Source of the DNA: Corythucha ciliata
Lineage: Eukaryota > Arthropoda > Insecta > Hemiptera > Tingidae
Assembly (NCBI GenBank): GCA_038030265.1
Contig: CM075943.1
Location: 1,798,001 to 1,862,000 of the forward strand
Direction: 5' to 3'
Length of the DNA: 64,000 bases
The notes under the pieces were generated by a model. It was not told the DNA's origin. It did not search any database and worked only from the letters and a program-made list of their open reading frames with translations. A program made the translations under genes and the position numbers. Below are positions 34,304-48,300 of the stretch, piece after piece (position 1 is the stretch's first letter; each line of letters starts with the position of its first letter).

Positions 34304-34803
34304 NNNNNNNNNNNNNNNNNNNNNNNNNNNNNNNNNNNNNNNNNNNNNNNNNNNNNNNNNNNNNNNNNNNNNNNNNNNNNNNNNNNNNNNNNNNNNNNNN
34401 NNNNNNNNNNNNNNNNNNNNNNNNNNNNNNNNNNNNNNNNNNNNNNNNNNNNNNNNNNNNNNNNNNNNNNNNNNNNNNNNNNNNNNNNNNNNNNNNNNNN
34501 NNNNNNNNNNNNNNNNNNNNNNNNNNNNNNNNNNNNNNNNNNNNNNNNNNNNNNNNNNNNNNNNNNNNNNNNNNNNNNNNNNNNNNNNNNNNNNNNNNNN
34601 NNNNNNNNNNNNNNNNNNNNNNNNNNNNNNNNNNNNNNNNNNNNNNNNNNNNNNNNNNNNNNNNNNNNNNNNNNNNNNNNNNNNNNNNNNNNNNNNNNNN
34701 NNNNNNNNNNNNNNNNNNNNNNNNNNNNNNNNNNNNNNNNNNNNNNNNNNNNNNNNNNNNNNNNNNNNNNNNNNNNNNNNNNNNNNNNNNNNNNNNNNNN
34801 NNN
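34304..34803. other. Assembly gap (500 N)
   Basis: Exactly 500 undetermined bases, a conventional placeholder length, so the true gap size is unknown. Confidence 1.
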
Positions 34804-35990
34804 AACAAATTAAGCCTCACTACAAAATGCTGCTTCAGGATGTTTTGTTCATCAAATTATGCGGTTTTTCATATAATTTTTTTATGTCATTACGTCAGTG
34901 CCTTAACCCAATTTTTGGCACTAGCTTTTTCTGCCTGTAAGTATATTTGGATTGAAATGAAAAAAAAAAAAAAAAATCTAGGGATGCTCGTCAATTTGAA
35001 TAGGAAAGGAAAAAAAAAAACGAATGGTGAGACTCGGAAAATATTGTTATGGTCCCGTGAAAATTTGTCGTTTGTATTGGGTCTTGGAAGTGAGGGAAAG
35101 GGTGGTTGAGGCAGCAGAGGAAGATGAAAGAGAATATAAACTATTTTGTAAATTTATATCTTAAAGCACCTAAATTTTTATCTTATAATCTAAAGTGAAT
35201 GCTTGGAGTAAAAATAAGCAAAAGTTAAAAAGGAAAGACCAACTTAAATTGGTAGCAATTAAAAAGAATAGCTTGGTGTTTTCAACCTTCAATGAAGTTC
35301 TTTTTACGAAAAAAAGAACTGAACATCCCTAGATTAAATATTTTACTTAACCCCTAAACAAGTTTATTAAAAAATTATAACTATTTTTTATTAAAAAAAT
35401 ATTATACCATAATGTAAAAACTAAGCGGAAAAATAAATTAGATAAAATTTAAAATTACAACCGAGAACCCGCCTGTTTCACCTTTTTTTTCTTCATAATA
35501 GCCTATGAGAAGATATGTGGTTCCCGTTAAGAGTGGAACAAAAACTCAAGTCGATCAACTAGAATGTTTGCAACATAAATAATTGCGTTTAAAACATTGC
35601 TAAATATTAATACGATAGCAAAAATGCATTGAATATCTGTCTAACAATATTTCAGTGCTCTTTTGAAGACTGCAACAGAAACGGGTGCCAAACATAATAA
35701 TAATCAACAACAACTAACAAAAAGAAAATATTCGTGATTGTTTTGCCTAGAAGCGACAATTATTGATTTTTCAGTACACCTACGTATAAATGGGAACATC
35801 TCGGGGCGGGGCTACAATCTTTCAAAATAAAACAAACCTACTCACTGTAGATTGAAATTCAGGGATTAAGTCATTTTTTTTTTCTTGTGTGTTAGCGTAT
35901 AAATTTTTCTATAATCAACGGTATAACAAAAAAATGTGCCAAATTTCCACCATTTCACACAAAATGCAGTTGTGAAGTCTTTCGTTTTTG
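34804..35990. other. No recognised gene
   Basis: AT-rich sequence with poly-A runs near 34960 and 35015. It lies just beyond the likely 3' end of Syt4. Confidence 0.5.
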
Positions 35991-35995
35991 TAATG

Positions 35996-36001
35996 TTTAT
36001 T
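35996..36001 (-). terminator. Candidate polyadenylation signal of Syt4
   Basis: AATAAA on the minus strand, about 240 bases after the Syt4 stop codon. A G-run at 36121-36136 (C-run in the transcript) lies in the proposed 3' UTR. No transcript evidence. Confidence 0.35.
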
Positions 36002-36238
36002 GCTAATCTTAGCGCTTTCTTCAAATAAATGAAATTAAAAATCGTTGAATAAATAAGGAAGGGGAAAAACGAAAAGAATAGATTTCATTGTTTTAAAAAC
36101 TGTCGTTTGTTTTGTTCCTTGGGGGGGGGGGGGGGGTGAAAAACAACAGAAAAACTGGATTTTCAATCGTATCAAGGTATGACTCTATTGCTGGTGGCTA
36201 AGCTTTGAAGGATTAATTGTTGTAATAGTGTTTTGTTT

Positions 36239-36358
36239 TCACTCCTTCAACTTATGCCATTCGGCAATTTGTCGCCTCGGCGAGGATTTGATCTCGGACC
36301 AGTGATGTTGTGCGGATGAGTTTGCCTTGTTTCCGCCCAATTCGAGCCTTCCAATGAC
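36239..36358 (-). CDS. Syt4: Syt4 terminal exon: C2B end and stop
   Basis: 120 bp, 39 residues plus TGA. The acceptor is CACTCTCGCAG. It encodes [29 protein letters not shown] and then KE; the WHKL motif is the conserved synaptotagmin C-terminus. Only 33 bp separate its start from the Gypsy-C LTR. Confidence 0.93.
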   Translation of the reverse strand, partial: VIGRLELGGNKANSSAQHHWSEIKSSPRRQIAEWHKLKE

Positions 36359-39300
36359 CTGCGAGAGTGACACAATTTTTATATATATATAAGTTATAAA
36401 AGGGTACAATGGACTATGGACTGTTCGATAGTCTTTACCTTCTCCTTCTTTTGTATAAAAACAGATAAAGTTTTATTTTATTTTAAATTGTAGAAAGAAG
36501 AGAAGTAAATGAGTCAGTTCGTTCTTGGAAGCCGTGAGTACAACTTATTCTCCCCCCCCCCTGTTCTGCCTCGATTTAACTGGTGCCGAAACCCGAGAGT
36601 TGATTACCTAAGTGAATTTTTTTTTTCTTCTCTCTCTCTCTCTCGGTTGTGTTCCCCTCCCGTCCACCTCTTTAAAGAGAACAGCTATGGAACAACAACT
36701 CGATCCGGCTGAGTTTGAAAGAACTCTGAAGCTGGAGAAAGCTCGTATTGGTCACACACAATACTTGACTATGATCGGGTCCATCAAAACGTTTGATGGA
36801 AGAACATCGGAGCTCGATTTGTTCATCGAGAGGATGGACGCGGTACACGCGCAAATTGAAGAGAGACCTCTCGATTTGAAAACGATGACTAGTCTCTACG
36901 GGTTTTTTTTTAGCCCGAATTAACATCGCGCTAATCACGGACCTGGGACTGTCATTTGCTACGCCGTGGGAAAAAGTTAAGTTGGCGTTAAAAGAGAGGT
37001 ATGGCGGAGCGAGGAAATCTGTGGGGAAGAGTGCGCTCAAGTTATTCGAGATGAAGCGTACAAATAGAGAGTCGGCAAGCGATTTTGCGAAGAGAATAGC
37101 GGTGGCTTTTCGGCGTTTAAAAGATCGCGTTATGGAGTCAGGTAAGAGCGCAGAAGAAAAGACCCACACTATTAGCGCTTACGAGGCTGTTCTTCAAGAA
37201 CTCTTGATAAAATACTTGGACGAAAAAACGAAGACGTCTATCAAGATAGTAAAGCCGGATACAGTTGCGGAACTCATCGATATGGTGCAGGACGAAGAGG
37301 AGGAGGACTCCCAAATCAAACATCGGCCGGAGGACGAACAAGATTGGCAGCCTGCGCGACCCCGAAGAGCAGAATATCGACCTCCACGAGACTTTCGTCG
37401 GCTTAATCAAGGCTCGTGGAACCAGAGAAAGGACTCACGCCGAGTTAGTGGTTCTTCGGGTAGAAATAAACCTGAATGGCGAGGGCGAGGAGGCCCCGCG
37501 CCAAGGCTTTGCTGGCAATGCAACGAAGAAGGGCACTTCGCGCGTGAATGCCCCTACTTGTACCGCCGTGCACAAGCACAATCCCGTAGGTACGACGAGC
37601 CTATGGAGATAAATGCGATAAAGAGACGAAGCTCGCGAAGGAACAGGTATAAGAGCCGGGATAGCCCGACGTCGTCCGAGGAGACGGGGACAACGACAGA
37701 TTCCGACGGCGGAATGAGCCCGCCGAAGAAAGCTCAGACCCAGTCTCACAGAAAGGGCACAACGAGGGGACATGACGTGGAAGAAGAATGGCCCAGGTTG
37801 CCGTCTCCTGGAGGTGAGAAAAAAATATGAAAGAGGTAAGCGAACGTAGGAATTAAGAACGAAAAAATAGGCGATAGTGGTGAAAATGAGAAATTTGAAG
37901 CGACAAAAGAAGAAAAAGGGGAATCGCCTATATTTTTTATAAGACGTTGGGGAGTAAACGCGCTCATTGACAGTGGTGCCGATGGTTCGATAGTAAGTGA
38001 TAAAGTGACTCATAAAATAGAAACGATCGGGAACGTGCGGAGATGTCGATGCTACTTACTTACTTTGAGCGGGAAAAATCTGTAGTAGGGGAATCTGTTA
38101 TTATATTAAAAACGTTAACTGGGTCGGACGATTTACACAGAATACACGTAGCAAAAATTAAAAGTAAACAGTATGACATGATTATCGGATGCGACATTTT
38201 GAATAAAGCCGGATTTGAGCAGAAATTCGGTAGAAACAAGTGGAAGATTAGACTCGGGACGGAGAGGTATGAATCCACAGATCGTACACAGAAGGGGAAC
38301 TATCTCTTCGCAGGTAGCACAGTTGTCAGTCAATGTAAGAAACCGGGAGAACAAATTCTTGACAGGTTTGATGACACTATTTACCGAGAAGGAGAACCTC
38401 TGTCAATAACGGGGAGGGTCAGACACCACATTGACCTTGTCACTGAGACACCGGTGTATGTAAATCCGAGGCGATATCCACACGCCATGAGAGCAGTTAT
38501 TAGACAAGAAATAGCTGAAATGCTGAAACAAGGTATAGTTAGGAAGTCCATGTCTGAGTACTGCAGCCCACTGTGGGCAGTGCCGAAGAAAACCACTGAA
38601 GGAAAGGACATAAATTACCACGTAGTGGTCGACTACAGGGGTCTCAATGAAAAGACCCTGACCGAAAAATATCCTCTACCTCGGTTAGAAGATATGCTCG
38701 ATCGTATGCACGGTGCTAAATACTTTAGCACGCTGGACCTGAAGGCTGGGTACCACCAAATAGGAATGCACCCCAGGGACACCAAGAAAACAGCCTTCAG
38801 CTTCGAAAGAGGGCATTACGAGTTCGTTAGAATGCCCTTTGGACTGAAGAACGCCCCGATTACCTTCCAGCGGTTGATGGACGAGTTCCTTGAGGGTCTA
38901 GAGGACCAGAACATCCAAGTCTACATGGACGATATTATTGTATTCAGTAGCAGTCAACGGGAACACGAGAGACATCTACGAAGAGTCTTCGAGCGACTAC
39001 GAGAATTCGGTCTGAAGGTATCGAGGGAAAAGACGAACTTATTCCAATCCGAAGTGAAATTCATGGGCCACATAGTCTCGGCTGAGGGCGTAAGACCAGA
39101 TCTCCACAAGACCGAAGCAATCCGGGATATTCCCGTGCCCCGAAATGTTAAGGAAGTCCGAACGTTCTTGGGAATGGTGGGGTACTATAAAAAATTTGTA
39201 AAGAACTTCGCTCGAATCGTGGAACCCTTGACCGCTCTGCTGAAAAAGGGGAGGAAATTCGAGATAACCACGGAAGTGAGAAAGGCCGTGGATGCTTGCA

Positions 39301-42300
39301 AGGACGAGTTGTGCTCTGCTCCAATTCTCAAGTTTCCGGATTTGAACGAGCCGTTCATTCTAACTACTGGCGCGAGCCTCGTTGCCGTGGGGGCAGTATT
39401 GGCTCAGAACTCCCCTGAAGGTGAAAAATCGATCGCATTTGCTAGTCGGAAGTTCACGCCCGCAGAGAGACGCTACAGTACGATTGAAAGGGAACTATTG
39501 GGCATAGTGTGGAGCGTCGAGTATTTCCGACCGTACCTTTTCGGGACTGAGTTTGAATTGCGGACGGACCACATGCCTTTTATCTGGGTTAGTAAATTGA
39601 AAGAAACGTCCGCGCGAATAACCAAGTGGAAAGAGAAATTGGCAGCATACGCGTTTAAGATCAAACACATACGAGGAGCGGACAACACTGTAGCCGATTG
39701 CCTCTCGCGGAATGTGAACGCCTTGGAACAAGCGGATCCCCAAGATTCGAGTGAAGTTTTTGACTCACGGCTGTTTGGAAACGAACAGGAGGATACCTCA
39801 GAAATTGAGGCTCACGACGCCGAAATGGAGATCGTGGACGATGTCATCAATAACAAGCGGTACCAACTGATCTTTGAAAGTAGTGAAGGCAGTCAACTTG
39901 ACTTGAGGGTGCACAGGTACGGATCCACCAGGGTGACTACGATTACAGTGGGAGATCGGGTAAGTGATGACGATTTGATCACAAAACTGAATGAAACAAT
40001 CCACAGGGGAAAGACTTTCTTCATGTACTGCGGAGATCCGACATTATTTGAAAAAGTATCAACCATTCACCGGTCTGGAAGGTTAACCGAGGGTACGCGG
40101 ATAATCACTTGCACACAGAGAGTGGAAACGGTAGAGGAAACAGATCGTCAGGAACAGATTGTCAGAGACTATCATACTGGACTGACGAACCATCGAGGGA
40201 TCACAGAAACTGTCCACCAATTGCGAAAGAAATACTATTGGTCTGGCATGGAACGGACCGTCACTAAAATTCTGAAGGGACGCTGCGTATGCGGCAAGGT
40301 AAAATACGACCGAAACCCTCTTAGACCACCTCAAATGATTACTCCAACGCCCTCTGCGAACAACAAGACAATCGAAATCGACATATTCACATACGACGGC
40401 GCTCGATACCTCACAACCGTAGACAGACTGTCGCGGCGCGCCACGGCAGAACCACTCGAGAACAAGACAGCTGTGGAGATGAAGAACAAACTATTATCAT
40501 TGTTCAGCGTAATAGGGTGTCCTGAGGAAGTCGTGATGGACAAAGGAAGAGAATTTCACAATAGAATTATTCAGGGCCTCTTCGATGAACTCGGGATATC
40601 GTATCGATTTACTACCCCGGGGCATCCACAGTCACATGGAATGATTGAGCGATTTCACAATACCATCACAGAACACCTATATTTGCTGGACGTCAGTAGA
40701 GGAATTCAGGGCTCAGAGGCTGTTGCCCGTGCAGTGCTAGCTTACAACAATTCAGTTCACTCTGCAACAGGAGCAACTCCTCTGGAGCTAACAATGGATC
40801 TAGATCTTCAGGAAAAGACTGCAGAGGACACGCACCGTGAGAAAACAACCCGGACAGAGAGGTACAACGTACGGAAAAGCGAAAACCTGGCGCGCAGAAT
40901 CCAGTGCGGTGACCGAGTGTTCATCAAAAATCATTACAAGCGCAGAAAAACAGATTTACGATTTCTGGGACCATACACGGTAACAGCGATCTTAAGTCGC
41001 AACAGGATAATGATCGAGAACCCCCAAAGTCGGCGTGGTGTAACTTTGACTGTGCACATGGACCAAGTGAAACGCCTTGCCAAGTGATTTGTGTTTATTT
41101 TATTTTATTATTTTTTCTTTTCGTTTATTCTGTTGAATTACTTTGTAATAGAGAATTTTTTTTGTTCTTGTTCAGCAGCTCTGCGGCTGCAATAATCGGA
41201 GATGGTAAAGACTGGAAGGGGGGAGTTATAAAAGGGTACAATGGACTATGAACTGTTCGATAGTCTTTACCTTCTCCTTCTTTTGTATAAAAACAGATAA
41301 AGTTTTATTTTATTTTAAATTGTAGAAAGAAGAGAAGTAAATGAGTCAGTTCGTTCTTGGAAGCCGTGAGTACAACTTATTCTCCCCCCCCCCCTTGTTC
41401 TGCCTCGATTTAACTTAATTTAAGAACAAAATAAAGTTGTTGATTTGTTAAAGCGCGTTTACACGGTTCAATCTCGTGGCTCAATTTCATTGATTCAATC
41501 AAATTGAAACGTTTAAACATATTTTCAATGATATTGCTCCATCAAATTTCTATAATAAACGTGATACCCGAGACATTCAATGAAATGTCTTCTATCATAT
41601 TGAGCAATGCGATTGAACCGTGTAAACGCGCCTTTAGATAGAAAGATGGGTCCACCACGCATTTATCGAGCCAAACGAGTTCAGTTATGGGATAAATAGC
41701 CGTGAAATTGCAAGTCTCTATAGGCTACCCTAATAGCAAACGTCATAGTTACGTTGCAAATTCTCAACTGAGTCACAGCGCAGTGGGACCATAATGTGAC
41801 GTCACAGAGAGGTTGCAAACTGAGAAATACGATACAATGCGATGACGTCACAATGTGACTTTGCAGAGGTTTTGGGACTTGAAGAATATGATAATATGTT
41901 GATGTGCATTGTATTTGTCACCTTTTAACCCCTCTGCTACGTCACATTATGATCCCATTGCTTCGCAACTCAATCATACAGATTCAAAAAGGTGAGAGGT
42001 TGTCAGAAAGCATATTTAATACACAAGTTCTTGTGACAACTTGCGGAGCGAAAAACAGTTCGGTGGGAGTACAAAGTTTAAAAGAGAGAGTTTAAGAAAA
42101 TGAGCGTTTCTAGTGGTCTTAGGCAAATAAGCACGATATCCAATCAGAAAGCTTATTTCCCTGGCTTCCAGAATGTATTGGGTACATTTTTGGTAATTTT
42201 TAACACAAGGTGTGTGTGTGTGTGTGTGTGAGGGAGGGGGATGAAACTGCATAAAAACTGGAATTAAACGCGGCCTTCCCGGGCGTTATGTCTTGTAGGA

Positions 42301-45300
42301 TAATTTTGTGTTGCTGTGGAGTCCATACCACGTGCTTAAATATGTTTAAATTTTCATATTTGCCGAGTCAACAATCATAGTTAATGACATTTTTGTTCAG
42401 AGACATGAGACACTTGACATGTACGCTTACTTATGCTTACGAAGCAAACGGGCGAGAGGTCAAAACCTGTTTTTTTGTATCCAATTCATTTGTTATATCG
42501 TGAACAATGTTGAACTTTAATAATCCAGTGAGGTTGCGTTGTCTTCTCAACAATAAGTTGAAAGGTACGGATGTAAATTCAATGTTTTGCAACCTCCTGT
42601 CTTCGTTTCGTGGGTCTTTCTATGTAGGACTGAAGGTATATGACTGTTGGGCTATGTATGACAGAATACTGTGCCAAAAACACGTCTTCTTTTTTACACG
42701 AAACAAACGCATTTTTAGCTACCAAGTTCACAGCCGTCATGCGTTTTGTCAATTTCAGAAAGGAACAGTTTATTTTTAAATAATTATTTTCTTCCTTTTC
42801 AACAAGGTGCAAAATAACGAGATGCTCGGAGAAAACCCTGAGACGTAGTCATTTTAGTCCCAAATGACGTGCCCAAGCTCAGGGTTTTCTCAGAGAATCC
42901 AATTATTGCACCCTTTTAATCCCCCTGTGACGTCACATAGTCACAAGGGGTATATTGCTGCAACATTGCAGTGATACGTTACAAATGTAGGTCAGACGTC
43001 TCGTTGTGTCGAATTAAGCGACGTCTCTGCGACGTAACGCTACATACGTCCCATTGTAACCTCAGTGTGAAGTTACAAAGTGACATTGGATGACTTGGCA
43101 GATAAAGTCATTCAATAAATCAATTTCATGGCCATAGAGACGCTGAATTGCGTCATAGGAGCCAAGCCTCCGCAAAATTGCTAAAGACGGAGATGAAAGT
43201 CTGCCTCATTGCAAGTGTCTTGCCTAAATTTGCTCATTCGCTCAAAATGGCAAGTACCGAAGCCCTTTTTTTTTTCATAGAGGGCGTGGAGTCTAGTCTA
43301 GCCAGTCCCCAGAGCTTTCAAATCTTGATTTTTCCCAAAATTGTAAGTTTCGTGTCTTTTTTTTTTTTTTTTTCTCAAGTAGCCGCATGAAACGCGCGCT
43401 AACCGGCCACGGCAGCGCCCATTGTCTGACGAACAGCCGTAAAATTGGAAGATATCCGGTTGACAATTCGCGATATCGCTAGTTTCTGGCCTTTATTTCC
43501 ACGAAATTGCAAGTTGCTGACCTTTATTGGCACGGTTTTTTAGTGACCACGAAACGCGGGTTAACCGTCCATGACAGTGCCGAAATCCCGGCAAATATTT
43601 CAACGAATTTTAATCGCTCTAAGCTAGAAATCCGTGAAATTGCAATTTACGGTTCTAAACTATTCGCGAAATTGTTAGTTTTTTGTTTATTGCCTGTGTA
43701 TTGTCAGTTAATCTTTCTTAAGTGTCCAACATCAAAGATTGTTATTTGATGGACAAGTACTGGAGTCAGTGATATAGCTAATTCTAATAATTATCTGAAT
43801 CCTTCATGCAGTGGACCTCCAGAGACTCAACCTACCTCATTTTTAGTTACTCGATCCCAGTCGAGCAGAAGAAACTCGAGACTTATCTTATCCAATGACT
43901 CGTTACCCTGAGGTACTTCAAAAACAAAACTCTCGTTAAAAACTGGGTTCAACGTCCTCTTCTTGACGTGTGTCTTTTTCTTAGCTATTCGCTGACCGTT
44001 GTACATGAGATACATTTTAACGTATGGATCTAAAAAAAATTTAAAATCCAATGTAAAAGTTAAAAGAACGTGAGGTCTCCGTGAAAAGAGGGGACAAATC
44101 AGTACCAGCCAGCCCAGTGACGTCCATCTTGGGTAAATTTCTCGCTTTGAGAACAACGACACTCAATCGGTTCGCCGCCGGTTGCCAACATAGCGACACT
44201 AGGAGCTCGCCTCGGCCCTGCGACTTCATCTATAAGGAATGATAATAAAAAAACAAATGACACTGATGACCTCAGCAAAGTTTACAAACTTTTAACTTTT
44301 GCTAACCTTCAAACTTCGTGGTTGAATGTCTCTTGCAAGTGACATGTGCTGGTTCTCGGCCTGAGTCGTGTCAACTGAGTCGAGTGAAAAGAAAACTTCA
44401 CCGATAATGTCATCTCGTGAGTAGCGGTCAAAACTCAGGACGACAAAATGCAAAGTTATATTCTGAAAAAAGAATTAAAAATAAATTAACGGAAGAGTAG
44501 GTATTATTTTGTCACAAGAAAATGTATTTTATATGTTTTCGGGCCTGTGTAAACGATAGAGGAGGGAACCCATCAATTCAAAACAAAGGAAACAGACTGA
44601 AGAGCAAAAAATTTAAGGAGAATAATAAACAATAAATAAATAGAGGACCAAGAAAAAACTCTATGAACATTAATCAGTATCGTAACAAGCTGCCAGATTC
44701 TGATAGATTGATCTCTTCAGATCCTGTAAGGTTGTTAGACATCATACTCCCCCCCTCCCCAACCCAAACACATCATCATTGTATCGACACAAGCCTGTTT
44801 TTCTTCCTTTTTTTTCCTCTAATAAATGGAAACCCCTTAACCTTCTCTCCCATTAATAATGATTTCGCTGGATGATTGCACTCTCTACTTTTTTCTCCTC
44901 TTCTCACATCTCAAGGAAATAGAAATCGAAATTCTTTTTTGTTCTCTCTTTTTCCGAAGGAACGTGGAAACATTTGTGGAAAATGTACAATTTCCTTCCC
45001 ACCTCCTTCCATGTATTTTCTTGTTTGAATTGTTAGGGTCAGCTATTGTGACCAGTGCCACGTGGACTTTTGTAAAAGTGAAGCTATTAAGTCGACATTG
45101 ATTGATAAACTTGGGGGGGGGGGGACCTTATCACCACCATTTGTATTGTTGCGAGAGGGAAGACATACCTGTAGCATTGCTGGTGTAATGCCGTAAAAGG
45201 TGAAATCCTCGTCGTACACTGGATTGCGCGTCTTTCGCAGGACTCGAGTTTTGACTTTGTGCTGTTTCTCTGGTAGCAGTTGGAGTTTGACGTAGGGGTC

Positions 45301-48300
45301 ACTGCTACCCACGTTCGGGTCCTTAGCCGGAAGGTCTTTGCATTTGACGACGCTCACGACGAGAGTGCTTTTCTCTTTTTTGTACCTAAACAAAGTTGAA
45401 GAAGTAATGAAGAGCATCCTGTGACTTTTACAGAAGTTTCTAAAAACTGTTTCCATGTTTCTGGATCTTCATCCACTCCTTGGACAGTTATCGTGACGTT
45501 TGCTTATCAGCATGACATGATTCCAAATTTGACCAGAAATTCCATGAAATGCAAGCGAGGGTTAAAGTGGTGCCGTAAACCATGTCCTAGCCGGCCACTA
45601 TAGCGGTAAAGTCTGACGAATAGCCACAAAATTTCAATATTTCGTAGGCAAATATCCGTGAAATTGAAAGTTTCAGGCTGAGTAAACATGTAAGTTTCTC
45701 GCCAGTCTTCGAACCTTATTGTTGGACTTTGATCCTTTTACTTATTTCTTCTAATTTATTTCTCATCTCTGTCTAAATCTGCTGCTGCTGAAAAAAAACA
45801 ACATATTTATGACTTAATTGACAAACACGGCACGCTATTCGCAAAAAACCAATACGATATAGGCACAGTGCAAAAACACGAAGCCCATATAAAACTGGTG
45901 GAAGACAAATACATAGCGAAAAAACCCTATAGGTGCTCTTATGATGACCAGAAGGAAATTGAAAAACAGATTGGTGAGCTTTTAAACCACGGCATCATAG
46001 AGGAATCATGTTCACCATTCGCCGCACCGGTCACGCTGGCGTACAAAAAAACAGGTGAAAGTAATAAAAAAGAAAAAACAAGATTATGCGTGGACTTCAG
46101 GGAACTAAACAAACTTCTGGTTCCTGAGAGCCAGCCGTTTCCGCTCATTGATGACATTATAGCCAAAACCCGAGATTGCAGATGGTTTTCCGCCTTCATG
46201 GCCTTCTGGACCATACCTATACGTACCAAAGATCGATATAAAACGGGATTTATTACCCAACACGGTCACTGGCAGTGGGTCGCCATGCCGTTTGGCTTAA
46301 AAACATCACCCGCAATTTTCCAAAGAATACTCTCGGGTATCATCCGACGGAATGGGCTAGGTGACTTCTGTTGTAACTACATAGACGACATACTCATCTT
46401 CTCTAAAACTTTTGAACAACACATCCGACATCTCGAGGCTCTAATGGAGGCAATCAAAAAGGAGGGATTCAAACTAAAGTTCATCAAATGCAATTTTGCC
46501 ACTAATTCCATCCAATATTTGGGTCACGTCATAGAAAACAACGCAGTCAGACCTCTCAACGATAATTTAATAGCTATTAAAAACTTCCCTACGCCAAAAA
46601 ATCAAAAAAATATTCGTCAGTTTCTGGGTAAAATAAACTTCTACCATAAATACATCCAAAACGCAGCAAAAACACTTGACATTTTTCACAATCTTCTTCG
46701 AAAAGACGTCAAATTCGCATGGACGCAACAATGTCAGGAAGCTTTTGAGCGTATCAAAACTTACCTAACATCCTCCCCCGTGCTAGCCATTTTTGACCGA
46801 AACTTACCGATCGTAATTTATACTGATGCGAGCATAGAAGGTATCTGTTATGTAGGATATTAGGAATTATAGTCACGCCCTTGTTGAGGTCTTTACTCCG
46901 ACTAAGGCGAAAGTGTGTTCGCCTTAGCCGGTTGGCGCACGTGCTTTATTTCTTTTGTGATATATATAAGTTACGGTCTCCAAAACTGCAGAGATCATCA
47001 ATACCTAATAGATCATCGAATCCCTTTTCCTTTCCCACAGCCCCACCTACTATTCTTTCTTTTCCTCTTTGATCTGATTATCCTAGTTAGTCTTAGCTCA
47101 GGCGGTGCCTTGTAATTATCGAACCCACTGTTCACACTTGTGTAAATTCCAATTAAATAAAATTTGTGTTTTTTTAAAAACGGACTTTGTTAGTTCCCAA
47201 ATCTAACTTATATATATAATAATCTCCGCCACTTAATTTGAAAAACATTATTTGTCACGATAGAACGGAGAGGGGATTACAAAATAATTGGTACTTAACA
47301 TCAACATTGGAAAAAAAATTGAAAAGTAGAAAATGATGATTACTGAAAATAACAAAATAGTTAGCAAACATTTTAAAGTCATTGAGAAGCGTTGTAAAAG
47401 TGAAATACACATAAAGTGAAAATAACACACGCGCGCGGCACCAAACTTACAGAAGTAACCGCACGACTGGTTTACGGACGCGTGTGGAACGCCGTAATAG
47501 AGGTGTTGGTGTTGTGTTTCCTGCAGATGCCGATAGCTGTGCCCCTGCATTAGTTGGCATGCCGCTCACAGGGCTAGAAGGTAGTGTTTGTGTCCCCCGG
47601 ATTGTGTACGGCTGGCGGAGTTAGGGGCTTCGGTGTTGATGTCGCCAAAGGTCGGTGTCTGCCGGCCTCGGGTGAAGAGATCGTCTCTTGGTTCCTTGGT
47701 GGGATGGATTGTTGAGGGTGGTATGATCTCGAAATGACTGGTTTGAGACTCTCATGGCCAGCAACCGACGGGGTCGGTGCCGTGTGTCGCCTGACGATTT
47801 CGTGGGGTTTCTCAACGAGACACGAGCGAAGTTGGTTGAAGTGTCTTTTTGATGACGTAACCGTCGTCGAGTTCTATAAGATAATAAGTTTTTCCCAAGC
47901 TTTCTACCACGTTGCCGTATTTCCACAGCTTCGAATGACCGTAACTCCGAGATTGAACTCGCTCACCGAGAGCGAAACCTTTTTTGAAGATTGGCTGTGT
48001 CGCCGAATTTGTCAATGCGCCTGGAGCCATTGGTCTTAGTAGATCCAATTTGGTGCGAATATTCCGCCCATAGAGAAGTTCGGATGGAGTTTCGCCACTC
48101 GCAAGGGGGGTGATTCGGTAGCGTTGAAGGAGTTCGTATAATGTTTCCTGTACCTTTCCCGGTGCGGCTTGCATACATTTGAGTTTTTTCTTGATTATTT
48201 GACAAAATCTTTCGGCTTGTCCGTTGGTTTGTGGGTATCCAGGAGCTATGAACCGTTGAGTGATGCCATTTGAGCTGCAATACTGTAAGAATTCGGAAGA

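Larger units (their letters stand above)
36392..41415 (+). mobile_element. Gypsy-C: young, nearly intact Ty3/gypsy element in the last Syt4 intron
   Basis: LTRs of 190 and 192 bp start AGTTATAAAAGGG and end GATTTAACT, the AGT...ACT ends seen in errantivirus-type Gypsy elements. A primer-binding site starts TGGTGCCGAAACCC directly after the left LTR; a purine tract (GGAAGGGGGG) precedes the right LTR. gag, protease and pol follow in order; no env gene. The left flank is a TATATATA run, a preferred target of such elements, but the flanking tetramers (TATA and TAAT) do not match exactly. Confidence 0.93.

Noticed and set aside
34209..34940. Open frames of 173-223 codons across the gap
   Set aside because: They consist almost entirely of undetermined bases.
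36392..41415. Gypsy-C as an env-carrying endogenous errantivirus
   Set aside because: Only about 136 bp separate pol from the 3' LTR, so there is no room for an envelope gene.
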